Source of the DNA: Lumnitzera littorea
Taxonomy: Eukaryota; Streptophyta; Magnoliopsida; Myrtales; Combretaceae
Length of the DNA stretch: 64,000 nt
Assembly (NCBI GenBank): GCA_024138015.1
Contig: JAMXBB010000002.1
Location: 47,124,746-47,188,745, forward strand
Direction: 5' to 3'
In this document: one piece after another, positions 21,635-32,900 of the stretch
How positions within the stretch are numbered: the first letter of the stretch is position 1
How the letters are laid out: each line of letters begins with the position of its first letter
Position numbers and translations under genes: made by a program
Notes under the pieces: model-generated
Told to the model about the DNA's origin: nothing
What the model saw: only the letters and a program-made list of their open reading frames with translations
The model's database searches: none

Positions 21635-21681
21635 AATTTTTTCTACTAAAGGCACGCAACGTGCCTTTAATAGAAAAAATT
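21635..21681. repeat. Near-perfect hairpin in the subterminal region
   Basis: Two 22-base arms (21,635-21,656 and 21,660-21,681) are reverse complements except for one transition, with a CAA loop. The inner part of the stem is AAAGGCACG/CGTGCCTTT. GGCAC/GTGCC words recur around it, see the findings. Confidence 0.9.
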
Positions 21682-22239
21682 AGAACAAGGAAGGTGCTTA
21701 TTGTTCTTGTGCCTTCAAATAATTAAGAAGGCATATGGTTGCTTTGTGCTTTCTTAGTTACAAAGAAGGTACAAGTACAAAATGTGCCTTCCTTGCTAAG
21801 AAGAAGGTGTAAAAACAATATTCACCTTCAACACCCATATATACCTTGAATTTCCAAGATCACCATTCATTTTTGCATCCAACACTTTCCGAAATCTCTT
21901 AAACTCTCTAATTTCCACTCTCTAAGCAACAATGTAGCCCTATTTTTCTCAACAGATCTGTAAGTAATTATCGTTCTTCCTTTTTTCCACATTTATTTTT
22001 TAATATGCAAATTACATTTTTAATATACTAGTATTTATATTATCCATGTGAATTGTACTTAGATAATAATTTTTTTAATATTTATATATTTTTAATATGC
22101 AAATTATGTTTAGTATGTTGTTCATATGTTAATATGTAGTTGTATAAATCATAGTGGTAACGTAAGAAAATAGAGATGCTACATGTAAATTGTAGGTGAT
22201 TTACCTATGCATTAGTTAAGTGCGCTTACACTTGCAATT

Positions 22240-24794
22240 GTAGTATGTGATGAAACATCCTACCGAGAAGTGACATTGTGTGGGTGGCACGAACTAGCCA
22301 AAATTATATGGGCTTAACTAATTTTGGAATCACTGGATGAATAGGTCAACAATGGCTAATTATGTGCAAATAATTGTGTGTGCAAGAGGGAATATCATGA
22401 ATGGAAGCAACGGTCTGCAATATGATAGGGACCCAATGAAAAAGTTAAAGATGAGGAAGGATTCAAACTTCAATCATTTTGTTTAGTAGATTTGTGTGAG
22501 TATCGCAGTTGATCCTACTAGAGTTGAGCTTGTATACTGTCACCCTTCTTATTATGAAGGAGGTGTTTTGTACAGTTTGATGGCTATAAGGGACAATGAT
22601 GATGTGGAAAACTTGATTGAAATGGCTAACGCATTTAGAGAAAACTAGATGCAAGAGTTATATGTTATGGATTCTAGTTAGCCAAATAAGAGTACTGTCT
22701 AAAACATTTTATCGAGAGACCCTTCCAACAACCCTCCACCACCACAAGTCTAGCCTACTGAGGAAGAGTTCCCTATGTATGAAGGACATGAAACTTTTTG
22801 GATGGACGATCTTGCCTATAGAGAGGATAGTGTGAATGAAGAAATTAATGAAGAGGCACTTGATGTAGAGATTAGGTCAATCTTACAAGATGAGCCAGGG
22901 TATGACCTTGATGAAGAGCCAATTCCCATGGGACTTGAAAGCAATGATGAGGAGGATCATGTGGGGCTTAAATTTGAGTTAGAAGAACAAGTTGTAGAAG
23001 TGAAAAACATTGTAAATGATGTAGCCATGTTAGAACATATATTAAGTAGCGTTCCACCTGTTACTCAATTTCTTATTGGCTAAGGGATTCAGATGCCTCC
23101 CCAACACAATTAGATTAGGATGAGGGCATTGTTAGTCAGAGATCCAGTTTCTTACATAAACATTGGTGGTAGTAGTAGTTATGTAGCATTTGAAGAGGAC
23201 ATGGAAGTGGAGAGTAGTAACTAAGTAAATGACATGAATTTGTTTGTTAGACAATGCTTCAGCACAAAGGATGAGCTTATTGACACCATGAAAAAGGTAT
23301 CACACCAATTACTATTGTGACTACATAATTGATGAATCAAAATTGCACCTTTGGGTTATTCACTGCATGGAGAGTGATAATGGGTGCAAGTGGAGGCTTC
23401 AAGCATCATATAAGAGCTTAATGGGGCTATTTGTCATAACAATTCTTTAGGGCTTACACATATGTATCAATCCTAATGTGACACAGGACTACAGACAGAT
23501 TGACAATAGATTTATGGCCAATTGCTTCACCAAAAATGTTAGGAAGAATCTGGATATAAAGATTGCAGACTTATAGGAAAATATTTTAATTGTGTTTAGG
23601 TATAATGTGACAAGGAAGGGAGTTTAGGATGCCAAGAGAAAGTCTATGGAGATGGTGTATGGCAATTGAGAGAAAGCCTACAACAAGCTTCTTATTCTGT
23701 TGAGTGCAATGAAAATTTTAAATCCAGGAACAAAGGTAGTTTGGGGGTGGAGGGGATTTGGAGAGCCTGGAGTTTTGATTATGAAGTGGGTCTTCTAAAC
23801 TTTTGGGTCATGTGTACATACTTTCAAGTATTATTAGCTTGTGGTATGTATTGATGGTATATTTATATATGGAAAGTACGATCATGTACTATTGATTGCT
23901 TATTGTATAGATGGGACTAACTATATTATGCTATTAGGGTTTGTGCTAGTCAACAAGGAGATAAGGGGCTGGTGTTTGAAATGATTGAAGAAATTCATGG
24001 TTAATGGTTTAGGGGAAATAATTTGCCTAATTATAGATGGGCATTTTGATATTGCGAGTGCGCTTAAGAAAAATGAAATTGACTAGAAAGAACCATTTGC
24101 TGTTTGGAGGTAGTGCATACAACATATTGTTAGCAACTTCAACAAGGCACATAAAAACCAGTTGTGCAAAAAGCTAACTACAGTTGCTGTAAGGGAGGTA
24201 CAGCCTAGGAAATTTGAGCATTTGATGGAGCAGATGTGGCAAGTGAAGAAGGGCGTATCGTCATGTTTCTTACCCTTTAACAAGAATAAATGGATGTTAG
24301 CTCATGATGGTTTCTATTGGTTCGGATATATGACTTCCAACATTATTGAGAGTTATAATGTCGTGCTAAAAGGTTCTAGAAGATTGCCCCTGACTTTACA
24401 TGTGAAGAAAATTTTCTCCAATTTTGTCGACTATTGGGAAAGAAGAGTTGAGTATGAGAATAAGGGAATGGCCGCTGGGCAAGTGTATACAAAGTATGTC
24501 ATGAAGAAGCTTAGCACGTGGTCCAGGTGAGCTCTTGCCTATATTATCAAGGGTTATAGCTAGGAAAACGGGATATAGGAGGTGAAGACTGGTTGGAGGC
24601 GTAAATCAAATGGTATCATGAAACTAGGCTGCCGAACATATGTTGTAGACATGAATAGGATGATTTGTTCATGTAGGAAGTGGCAAATCTATAGAATCTT
24701 GAATTCCCATGTGATCAGGGAGTTAAATTCCATCTGAGTTACTACTGGTAGATACGTTGGGGAATGGTATAAGTTCTCCCATCAATTGGATATG
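22240..24794 (+). pseudogene. MURA-type transposase, N-terminal and central part
   Basis: MURA is the DDE transposase that binds and cuts the inverted repeats of Mutator elements. The broken translation gives, in order: VELVYCHPSYYEGGVLYSLM near 22,520 (N-terminal part); an acidic stretch from 22,775 with EGHETFWMDD; LFVRQCFSTKDELIDTMKK near 23,240 (MuDR domain start); CDYIIDESKLHLWV and GCKWRLQASYKS; SFDYEVGLLNFW; LPLTLHVKKIFSNFVDYWE near 24,380; and near 24,660 the SWIM-type zinc finger CSCRKWQIYRI with NSHV where CSHV is expected. Catalytic acidic residues cannot be followed through the stops. It ends at YVGEWYKFSHQLDM, where the solo LTR cuts it, and resumes at 27,885. Confidence 0.85.
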
Positions 24795-27700
24795 TGTAAG
24801 CCCCAAAGTTCAGCCAAGTAACCGTAAGATTGAACCTAGAACCCAAGGTTTAGGGCGATCGGCTAAAGGATTCGATCAAACCCAAATTATAAACTATTTA
24901 GCAAAATACCAGTAAAAATGACCCTATAAACTTAAATTTAAGAAAATGAGTAGTAAAATAGGAGACTATAAAATTTTCAAATTTTAAGCGTAATAACTGC
25001 TAATTACCGAAAAGGTAAAAAGTGTAATATAATAACTAATAAATTAGTAGAGATAAATTATATGTATACTAAAAATTTTAGAATGACCAAAATAATATTT
25101 AGGAATGTTCACGTGTACCCTACATGTATTTACGTGTAGATAAAAATACGCGTAATTTCTAGAATTGGCCGAAAACTAAGTAAATAATTAAAGAAAAATA
25201 CAAAATAATTATAAAAAAATCAGAAGAGGATAACTGCAATAAGATTAGGTCGTGACAGAAAAAGAAAAAAATAACCAATAGGAATTTGACAAACAAAAAG
25301 CCTAAAATCATGGAATTGGGGCAAAATCCCATCAAATTAATGCACATTAAATTCTAAAATTGTCTATAAATAGGGAAAAAAATTACAGAGCACATTTGGA
25401 CAGATACAAATCAGAGAAAATTAGAGAGAGTTGAAAATTCGAGAGAAAATTCAGAAAAAAAAAATAAGAAAAACTGTGCAGTTAGGGGTTTTAAAGGGAA
25501 CCCACACCAAACGAGGAGCTGGGAGTGGACGGCCACCACCACCACACGGTGGTGGCAGCGCCCAGGCCGGCCGATAATGCCACGGCGGCCCGCGGTGGCC
25601 GGAGCCACCTGAACCGGTGAGTCCAAATTCCAGCCCGATTCTTGTATAATTTTGTAAAATTAGTTATTTTGCCCAGAAAATTATGAAACTTGTTATTCTG
25701 AGGTTTTATTGTATGTAGATTTAGGGAAAAATGTTGATTTAGTTTAATTATGTCTGGAAATATAGGGTCCTTAACAAATTGTTCAAAACCGAGCATGATT
25801 AAACCGGAAATTAAATAGGCTTAGGGATGTAGTTTGGGGCTCAAAATTTTTCTGTAGGATGCTCATGTGACATAGAACAGTGCTATGAAGCCCTTTTTCA
25901 AAAATTAATTTTCGAAATTTTTAGATAATTTTTAGGCTCTAAAAAGAGGCATAAAATGGGTAATTTAGGATTAATTATGTAATTAAATGATTAATTTCTG
26001 ATTTAGTGAATAATTACATGTTTTAGGATGTTAAGATCTGATGGAGTATGATACTTATAGCATTTAGGGTGTTAGATGTAATTATTAGGTTAATTATGTA
26101 GTAAATTAGTAATAGAAAAACATAGTAAATTATGAGTTAATTTTGTAAATTAGAATAATTAGGTGTAAACCCTGATCTAGGATGAATTTAGACATTTTGA
26201 AGTGATAATTTATGTTAGAGATGGTAATTAGGGTAATAGAAATATTAGAAATGCATTATGTGCATAATATGTAATAATGCATAATGTGTAATTTTTGAAA
26301 ATATAATAAATAGAAAATATTAGGATAAAAATTGATATTATATAAATAATAGGGATATATAATAAATCTGATAAGAAACTTGAATTTATGTAATTATATG
26401 AAAAATGTAAAAATTTCTCACATTAGGAGTAAATTCGGTACACAAATAGGGATTTAAGTGTACCGGATGGAATAAAATACTGACTAGGGGTAATAATGGT
26501 ATATAGGAGATCGGGAAGTAATGTGATTAATTTCACATTATAGGTTGAAACGGATTTTTAGGGTTGGAATCTAAAACATTACTTAAAAATCGAACTAAAA
26601 ACCTGGTTCAGAAATCGATGCGAAAACCGAACCTGAACCTAACCCCAAACCTAGAATAATTATAAAAGACTTAATACCTAGATAATTAGGCATATTAAAC
26701 CTTAAACAAAACCTAACAATAAGCGTTGTAGGATAAAATGAACCTATAATATTTACATGAAAAACTGAAACCACGTTCGTGTTATAGGGATAACCGGCGA
26801 TGGCCTGAGCAAATCGGACCTCGAGTGAGCGAGCGAGGAGTCGAGGTAAGTTGGGATTAATACGATGCTGTATTTTTGGAGGCTTAAGATTATGCTTGGT
26901 TGTGCTTGTTAGATAGTTGAATGTGTGCATGCGCTTGATTATGGGTGATGCTATGATTTCCTTTGTTGCTCTGGCACATATTGAATGAATTGTATGTAAT
27001 GATTGATCACCCTAAACTGGACTTAATTAAATATACGACCAGTAATCATAATCGAACATGCATGGCAACCCGTTAGGGGATTTAGGACTCTCCGGCCAAA
27101 TACCGACCCCTTCGGAAGGGATAGCGCAGGATTGCAAAATGGTTCCTTCTTCATCCTCAGTCGAACTAAGTGACAGGAGAGGAGGTCGCGGCGGGGGTGA
27201 AGACAGTGGTTCGAAGGTAGTCGCGGGAGGAGCAAGGTCTCCATTACACAAGCCTGGGTTTGGTCGTGAGCTGTTGCATTAACGGTAACTCCTCAACCCG
27301 GATTAGAGCGGGCGCAATTTCTCTAATCTCACGACGGGCCGGACAACGTCGTGCGATGGCATTTGCTTGCACATGCATTGCATCTAATAAGTGATTGAAA
27401 ACCTTGTTGTGTTTCTAGTATAGTTTTAAGTTCTCCGTCCCTACTTACTGAGTTGTGGTTGCTCACATCCCTATAGACGTCGTGCAGGTGCTGGCTAAGA
27501 AGCGGTGAACAACTACTCGCAAGCTAGCAACTGCTGGATCCTAGGGAGTAAGGAAGAACATGTGAAGAATAAATATATTTTTAAGGTTTAAGCTTTTACT
27601 TTAGAACTTCTCATTTTTGAATAATGTAATAACTAGGAAATGTATTACGGAGAAATCTTGTAAACCGTAATTGTAATAACTGTATTATCATATATATATC

Positions 27701-27879
27701 TTTCCTCACTTTCTTAAAGAAATGATTTATTTAAATTATAAACTGTTTCCTTCAAAGCGGGTTAGTCGTGGACGCCTTGTGTAGATCAGGTCTAAGATAG
27801 CGGTTATAAGGCCAACTTCTATCTTAGGATGGTTTACACGGCGGGGGCTGTTACGACTCTGCCGCTTCGGGGCGTAACA
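24795..27879 (+). mobile_element. Solo LTR, Tekay/Del-like, with exact target duplication ATATG
   Basis: It starts TGTAAGCCCCAAAGTTCAGC and ends GCTTCGGGGCGTAACA, with ATATG on both sides (24,790-24,794 and 27,880-27,884). The TGTAA-CCCC start and GGGGCGT-ACA end are typical of Tekay/Del chromovirus LTRs, which are also long. At 3,085 bp it has no internal region or primer-binding site, so it is a solo LTR left by recombination. A TATA box (25,365) sets the forward orientation. A GC-rich patch (25,500-25,620) follows it, and another moderately GC-rich stretch lies at 27,060-27,360. The second copy of the family is at 12,867-15,806, reversed. Confidence 0.88.
25365..25375 (+). promoter_or_regulatory. 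TATA box of the 24,795-27,879 LTR
   Basis: TATAAATAGGG lies 570 bases into the LTR, followed within 30 bases by a purine-rich start region. This is the expected U3 promoter position. Confidence 0.6.
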
Positions 27880-27884
27880 ATATG

Positions 27885-28228
27885 TACAGTAGACACTTCC
27901 TTCCATTAGGTGATGAGTTGAATTGGCCTTGTTTTGATTGCCCATTCCTCATACCTAATAAATATTTGAAATGTGGATTGGGAAAACCGAGGAAGAAGAG
28001 ATACCATATGGAGATAGACTTGAGAGAGCCTATCGATAAGAGCAGGTGTAATGCATGTAGGATGGAAGGGCATAATAACAGGAGTGTCCATAACTTAAGA
28101 GGAATGGTATATACCGATACATGTTCTGTTGTTTTATTATATTATAATATATACCATATTATTTCCTTTTTTTTTTCTATTTTCTTAACTTGCCATTTCT
28201 GTTTTTGTTTTTTTTTTTTTCTGTAGGT
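27885..28228 (+). pseudogene. MURA-type transposase, C-terminal part
   Basis: After the solo LTR the transposase goes on in frame with the sense of its family: YSRHFLPLGDELNWPCFD, CPFLIPNKYLKCG, GKPRKKRYHMEIDLREP, then the zinc knuckle RCNACRMEGHNNRSVHN. The last Cys of the C-x2-C-x4-H-x4-C knuckle is Val here. Joining the two parts once over ATATG gives QLDM next to YSRHFLP, as in related transposases. A T-rich stretch follows and then the ATG of the PMD gene at 28,232. Confidence 0.85.
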
Positions 28229-28231
28229 TAG

Positions 28232-30380
28232 ATGGATCCAGGGCCAAGTAACCCTTTTATACTACATAGACGTGTGAGACATCAATCATAGGATGTATGG
28301 GATTTCTAGGTATAGCTTGATATTTATTGCTTTGACAAAATTTAGAGTTCAATAATTTTCTAGAATAATGACAGAAAATTCTACACCTTTCAGGGTCTGA
28401 AGCACATTATAGTGCATCAAGTTGAAGCGAGCATGTGGAAAGATATTACACAGATATTACTAGACAATCACATGATCCATTATCTAGAGGATGTAGGTTT
28501 CCTTGTGGTCTTATGGTTGTCATTCATCCAATTCGACCATCTTCTTATTACCACGTTAGTGGAGCGATGGAGACCTGAGACTTACACTTTCCACATGGGT
28601 TATGTGAAGATGATGATTACGCTACAGGATATAGAGCTCCTACTTAGTCTTCATGTGGATGGGGCCGCATTGATAGACCTTACACAATTAGGGTAGTAGG
28701 AGGTTGCCTAAGGTTTACTAGGGGATTACCTCACCGATGGTACTAGTGGGTGGGGGTGGGGGCATGAGTTAATCTGGCTTGGTTATAAGGGAGATTTAGC
28801 ACACTTCATCACGATGCAAACGAGGAGACCGCTCGAAGGCATGTATTGTGTATATCCTGCAGTTGTTGGGGGGCTTTTTGTTTGCTAATAAATCATCATT
28901 ACTCATCTACCTAATGTTCCTCCCCTTCTTATAGTATTTCTCGTATGTCGAGGCATTTAGCTAGGGCTCAACTTGCTTGGTGTGGCTATATTGTCAACTA
29001 TGTGGGGCAGTATGATCCGGAGTACAAGAGATAGGGGGCATAGCTATATTGCTGTAGATATGAGCATGGGATATATTCCCCCTTGTTGCACCTTGCAATA
29101 AGACCAGGTTTACCATCAGTGAGGGGTTACCATTGGCTGCCAGGTAGGCAGTAACACATGTCACCACACACTATGCCTTACATGTTGTTGATGCTTACTG
29201 AACTGCATTTGATTTACAGACAAGTCGATAGGTATGTGGTACTTTAATGTTTTATGCTGGCATTGTATTTGAATGCAAATATTTGTTTTATTAGTATACT
29301 TTCCTTTCAAATGCATTGTAGGTCATATGGGAGTTGTATATGAAGGACCTTATTCATTTCTTAGCCCCTTTTTGTAGTATCGGCCGAGATGTTTGGACAG
29401 TTAAGGTACTATTGATCTACTTCCAGATTGTAGAGTTTTACTTTTCGGACCATGTCATCTAATGATTTAAGAGGTTCCAAATAGTTTCAATCAATGTTAA
29501 CATGAGTGAGGAGCTTCACTACATCGAGCTTAGGGGTAGGATAGAGATAGATTGGTTGGTTATGCATTAGTGATATATAGCAACTTGGGTAAGTTATTAG
29601 ATGCAGTGGTTCATCCATAAGGACCTCGAGGCATGGATCCAGCTTACTATGACTAGTATAGGGAGTACACATGCTGGTAAATCACCCATCATGGGGGCGA
29701 TGATAGGACATTTGGTAAGCCTACTTCCAATTATCTTATCATTTTACGCAATGCATTGTATATGACGATAACATTGACTGATTGATGCAATGTAGGAGGA
29801 TACTTTACATTAGGCAAGGCTTTTTGACGATTTAGGCACTACGCATTAGATCATTGACGAGGACCTGCATCATCTTGAGGAGCGGATTGATCTTTTTTCC
29901 CTACCAAGCAGTTGAACTGGACCCCGTACCATCACCTCGCCTACGTACTAGTGATAGAGTTTGTATGAGAGGACGTCAAGTAGGTCGGATACATGGTCGA
30001 GGACAGCGAGACGATGACATGCCTTTGGGATCTCGATATTCTATTGACTTAGGGGATATTGGTAGCAATGCATAACTTATCGATGCTTCTAGCTTTGGCC
30101 CTAGCTTGTATCGTACTCCAATTGCTTATGGTAGCCTCTTTCCTCAATGAACAACGTTGGCTCCTCATAAGTGACGTACCAATTGGACTCAGACATCAAA
30201 CATGGAGGAGGGTATCACCTAACTACCATCATTACAACTTAGTCCAGTTCCTCCTAGAGAGCTCAGCAGTACTCCTCATCCATTGGAACCTTATCCATCT
30301 AAGGAAATGTTAAGTCGTAAGCCAACATTACTTACTTGCTTCGGTAGACAACCGACAAGATTTAGGAAGAAGTAGATGTA
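28232..30380 (+). pseudogene. Plant mobile domain (PMD, MAIN-like) gene remnant
   Basis: PMD proteins occur both as host genes (MAIN and MAIN-LIKE, acting in genome stability and silencing) and inside plant transposons. ATG at 28,232 begins MDPGPSNPF, like MAIN-like proteins. After a probable intron, 28,412-28,696 reads LVERWRPETYTFHMGYVKMM and TLQDIELLLSLHVDGAALI, the hallmark of the domain. Further parts are seen as YILQLLGGLLF near 28,850 and a C-terminal piece near 30,080-30,370 with TPIAYGSLFPQ and RQPTRFRKK. Frameshifts and stops are many; introns cannot be set exactly. Lying between the transposase and the right inverted repeat, it belongs to the Mutator element and is not a separate host gene. 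Confidence 0.78.
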
Positions 30381-30896
30381 AATAACCACTTTTATATTAC
30401 AAAGTTAGTTTGTTATGTATTTTTGACATCTATCATTCACTTTGTATAGAGATGTTGTAAATAATGTTATACATTAGCTTACTATTCACTTGTTTTTTAT
30501 CATTCATTGCAATTATACTTTTTCATATTATATCTGATTTTACAGGTTCGATCATCTTAGGTTGTCTATTGGATAATTTGTAAATGTGCTAAGCTATACA
30601 TTAGACCGAAGGAAATTCATGTACTCTTATGACATACTTATAGGTTTTACGTTTATTGTTGTTAGGAGGCCAATTGGCTCTATAATCGATGTATATTTTG
30701 TTAATCTTCATGTATTCAAAGCATTTGTTAAATTGAATAAATGTAAGGATATGTGCATGAGGAAAGCGTGTACCTTAGTCGCACCTTCTCTGTTATTTGG
30801 GTACAAGGAAGGCACATACTCTAATTGTGCCCTTTTTTTTATGTTGGTACAAGGAAGGTGTGATTAGGATATGCGTCTTCCTAACCTCACTAGTAG

Positions 30897-30966
30897 ACTA
30901 ATTTCCACCAATACCCTATTTTTGTCTTATTTTTTATAAAATACCCTATAGAGATACAAAACTCAA
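30897..30966 (-). repeat. Right terminal inverted repeat of the Mutator-like element
   Basis: Reverse complement partner of 21,532-21,601. Confidence 0.9.
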
Positions 30967-32667
30967 CAAACACCCCGTGACCTCCACAGCCAACCCCAAT
31001 TATCGATAGCAAACAATACAGATTTGTCCACCATCCTTCACCCAAAACCACAACAACAAAACTTATGATCCGTGCTAAAAACCCAACGCTAACCCATCAA
31101 CTTCATCACCTTCTCGACCTACGTACACGATCAACATAGAACAATATACATAGTATAGTATGCCTATCGTACTATAGAAACCAACCCCCCACATTCGTGT
31201 GCAGTAACCCAAACACCCAATACACACCTAGACTCCATCTAACGCCACAGAACCACAGATAGAGTGCAAAACCCCCAACCCGACAACAATAAAAAGCAAT
31301 CAACCACCATCTCTCGATGTCCACACCATAGACCAAACACAGCACCCACTTGCCATTCACATGCCTACGCACAATGCACACAACAAACGCGACCACCCAC
31401 TCGCGCGCGACACACATACACCCATGGCCGACCCATCCTTTAGTGACACAAAACCATACACTCGACTACTTTTCAAAACCCGACCAAACATCATGTTTTA
31501 CTCAAAAACGAAAACCAACAACGTCATCTCCATACTGAAAAACCCTAGAATCACCATTCTTTGCATTCAACTAACCCCCACCGTGACACACAAACATCAC
31601 CGCTTTTACTCATTCTTTAAACACCACTAACCGATGGCTATTTACTAAGGCATTTGTGGAAAGCTTCCTTTTACTAATAAAAGCTTCATGAATCTTCTTT
31701 TTCCCATCCAAAAGAATGCCCAGAACCCACTGTAGAATGTTATGTCAATCGCTACCTGGAAGGATCCGACTTGCATGAGTTTGGAGCTCCATAACTGACT
31801 TGCCTAATAATAACGGTAAGTGGGTTTTGGGCTTTTCTATCATTATTTTATTTTCTAGGTAAATAAAAATTAATACTAACTCTAGTTTGTTTAATGATGC
31901 AGGTTTTTAGTTTGATTGTAGTAGTAATATTTTTTTTTGTGTTATTCTTGTGATTTTTTTTCTTATTAGTTTAGTAGTTTTTTTTCTTTATTTATTTTAA
32001 TCTTTATAATTGTTCTTATTGACATTTTTTTTTTCTTTTGTGTAGGTTCCTATTTTTAATTGTCCAAGTTCTCTTTTTTATTATTAGTGTATGATAGAAT
32101 AGGTTCATATGATTAGTCTTATTATTGAGCGTTTACTATTATATATTTTTTTTAGGTTTTATTATCAAATTAGTGTTATAAAGTTAGTACTTTTATAAAA
32201 TTGCTTCTTTTGCATGTTTGTGTTGAATTTTCACCCCTTCCATAAATTGCATCTTTTGCATGACTTGTTTAGAAAGCTACATATTTTAGATTAATTGCAT
32301 TTTTAGCATGATCATTTAGGAAAATTGCATTATAAAAGTTGCATCTTTTTAGTAAAAATCATATTTTTAGATAAAAATTACATCTTTTTACAACAGTTAC
32401 ATCTTTAGGGTACAACTATATGTTTTTCTCAAGATTGATGTCTTTCGTTGAAATTTCTATCTAGATTATATATCTTAGGAGATTCAAATAAGATTGCATT
32501 TTTTTTATTTTGCATATTTTATTAGGCATTTTAGGGATTTTTTTGTAAAAATTGTTTTTTTTTTTTGTCACTTACTTAGTTTTTTTATAAAATAAAAATC
32601 TTTAATTGGTATTTTTGTAAATTTAAGCTTATTAGGAGTAAAATCATGTCTTGTAATTTCAGTTATT

Positions 32668-32900
32668 TTAAAATTTTACATAACAACTGCATCTTTCAAT
32701 AATGATTGCATATTTTTCGTATTTAGCTATGTATTTCATGATTATGATATCTTTTCCATAATTAGGCATGTATTTCATGGTTATAGGAACTTTTCCATAG
32801 TTAGGCATGTATTTCATGGTTATGGCATCTTTTCTATAGTTAGACAGGTTTTCCATAGTAATTGCATCTTTTCCATAAAACGACATGTTTTTTATGATAA
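32668..32900. repeat. Minisatellite with about 48-base period
   Basis: About four to five imperfect units of 48 bases, best seen as TAGGCATGTATTTCATGGTT repeated with CTTTTCCATA between. Because 48 is a multiple of three the reverse strand stays open with a 16-residue repeat (NYGKDAITMKYMP-like); this is an artefact of the repeat and not a gene. More degenerate TTGCATCTTTT-like words extend over about 32,200-33,000. It lies within LTR L2-2. Confidence 0.8.

Larger units (their letters stand above)
21532..30966 (+). mobile_element. Mutator-like element with MURA and plant mobile domain genes
   Basis: Terminal inverted repeats of 70 bases (21,532-21,601 and 30,897-30,966) begin TTGAGTTTTGTA and agree at 60 of 70 positions. 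The 6 bases CAAACA flank the element exactly on both sides (21,526-21,531 and 30,967-30,972); Mutator elements usually duplicate about 9 bases, so the site may be partly decayed. Inside, a MURA-type transposase pseudogene is followed, on the same strand, by a PMD gene remnant. A 3,085-bp solo LTR with its own duplication sits in the transposase, so the element itself was about 6.3 kb. Confidence 0.85.

Noticed and set aside
25411..25796. Reverse-strand frames of 71 and 101 codons
   Set aside because: Composition effect of the GC-rich patch in the same LTR, antisense to its transcript; no domain.
27023..27282. Overlapping 73-74 codon frames on both strands in a GC-rich stretch
   Set aside because: They lie inside the 24,795-27,879 solo LTR; open frames on both strands at once follow from GC-rich composition.
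28232..30380. PMD region as an independent host MAIN-like gene
   Set aside because: It is enclosed by the inverted repeats of the Mutator element, directly follows the transposase on the same strand, and is full of stops.
31172..31630. Frames of 62-89 codons on both strands
   Set aside because: Result of the C-rich, stop-poor leader of L2-2; no protein family resemblance.
32668..32886. Repeat protein with NYGK and ITMKYMP units
   Set aside because: A 48-base minisatellite gives a false open frame; there is no start context and no gene around it.
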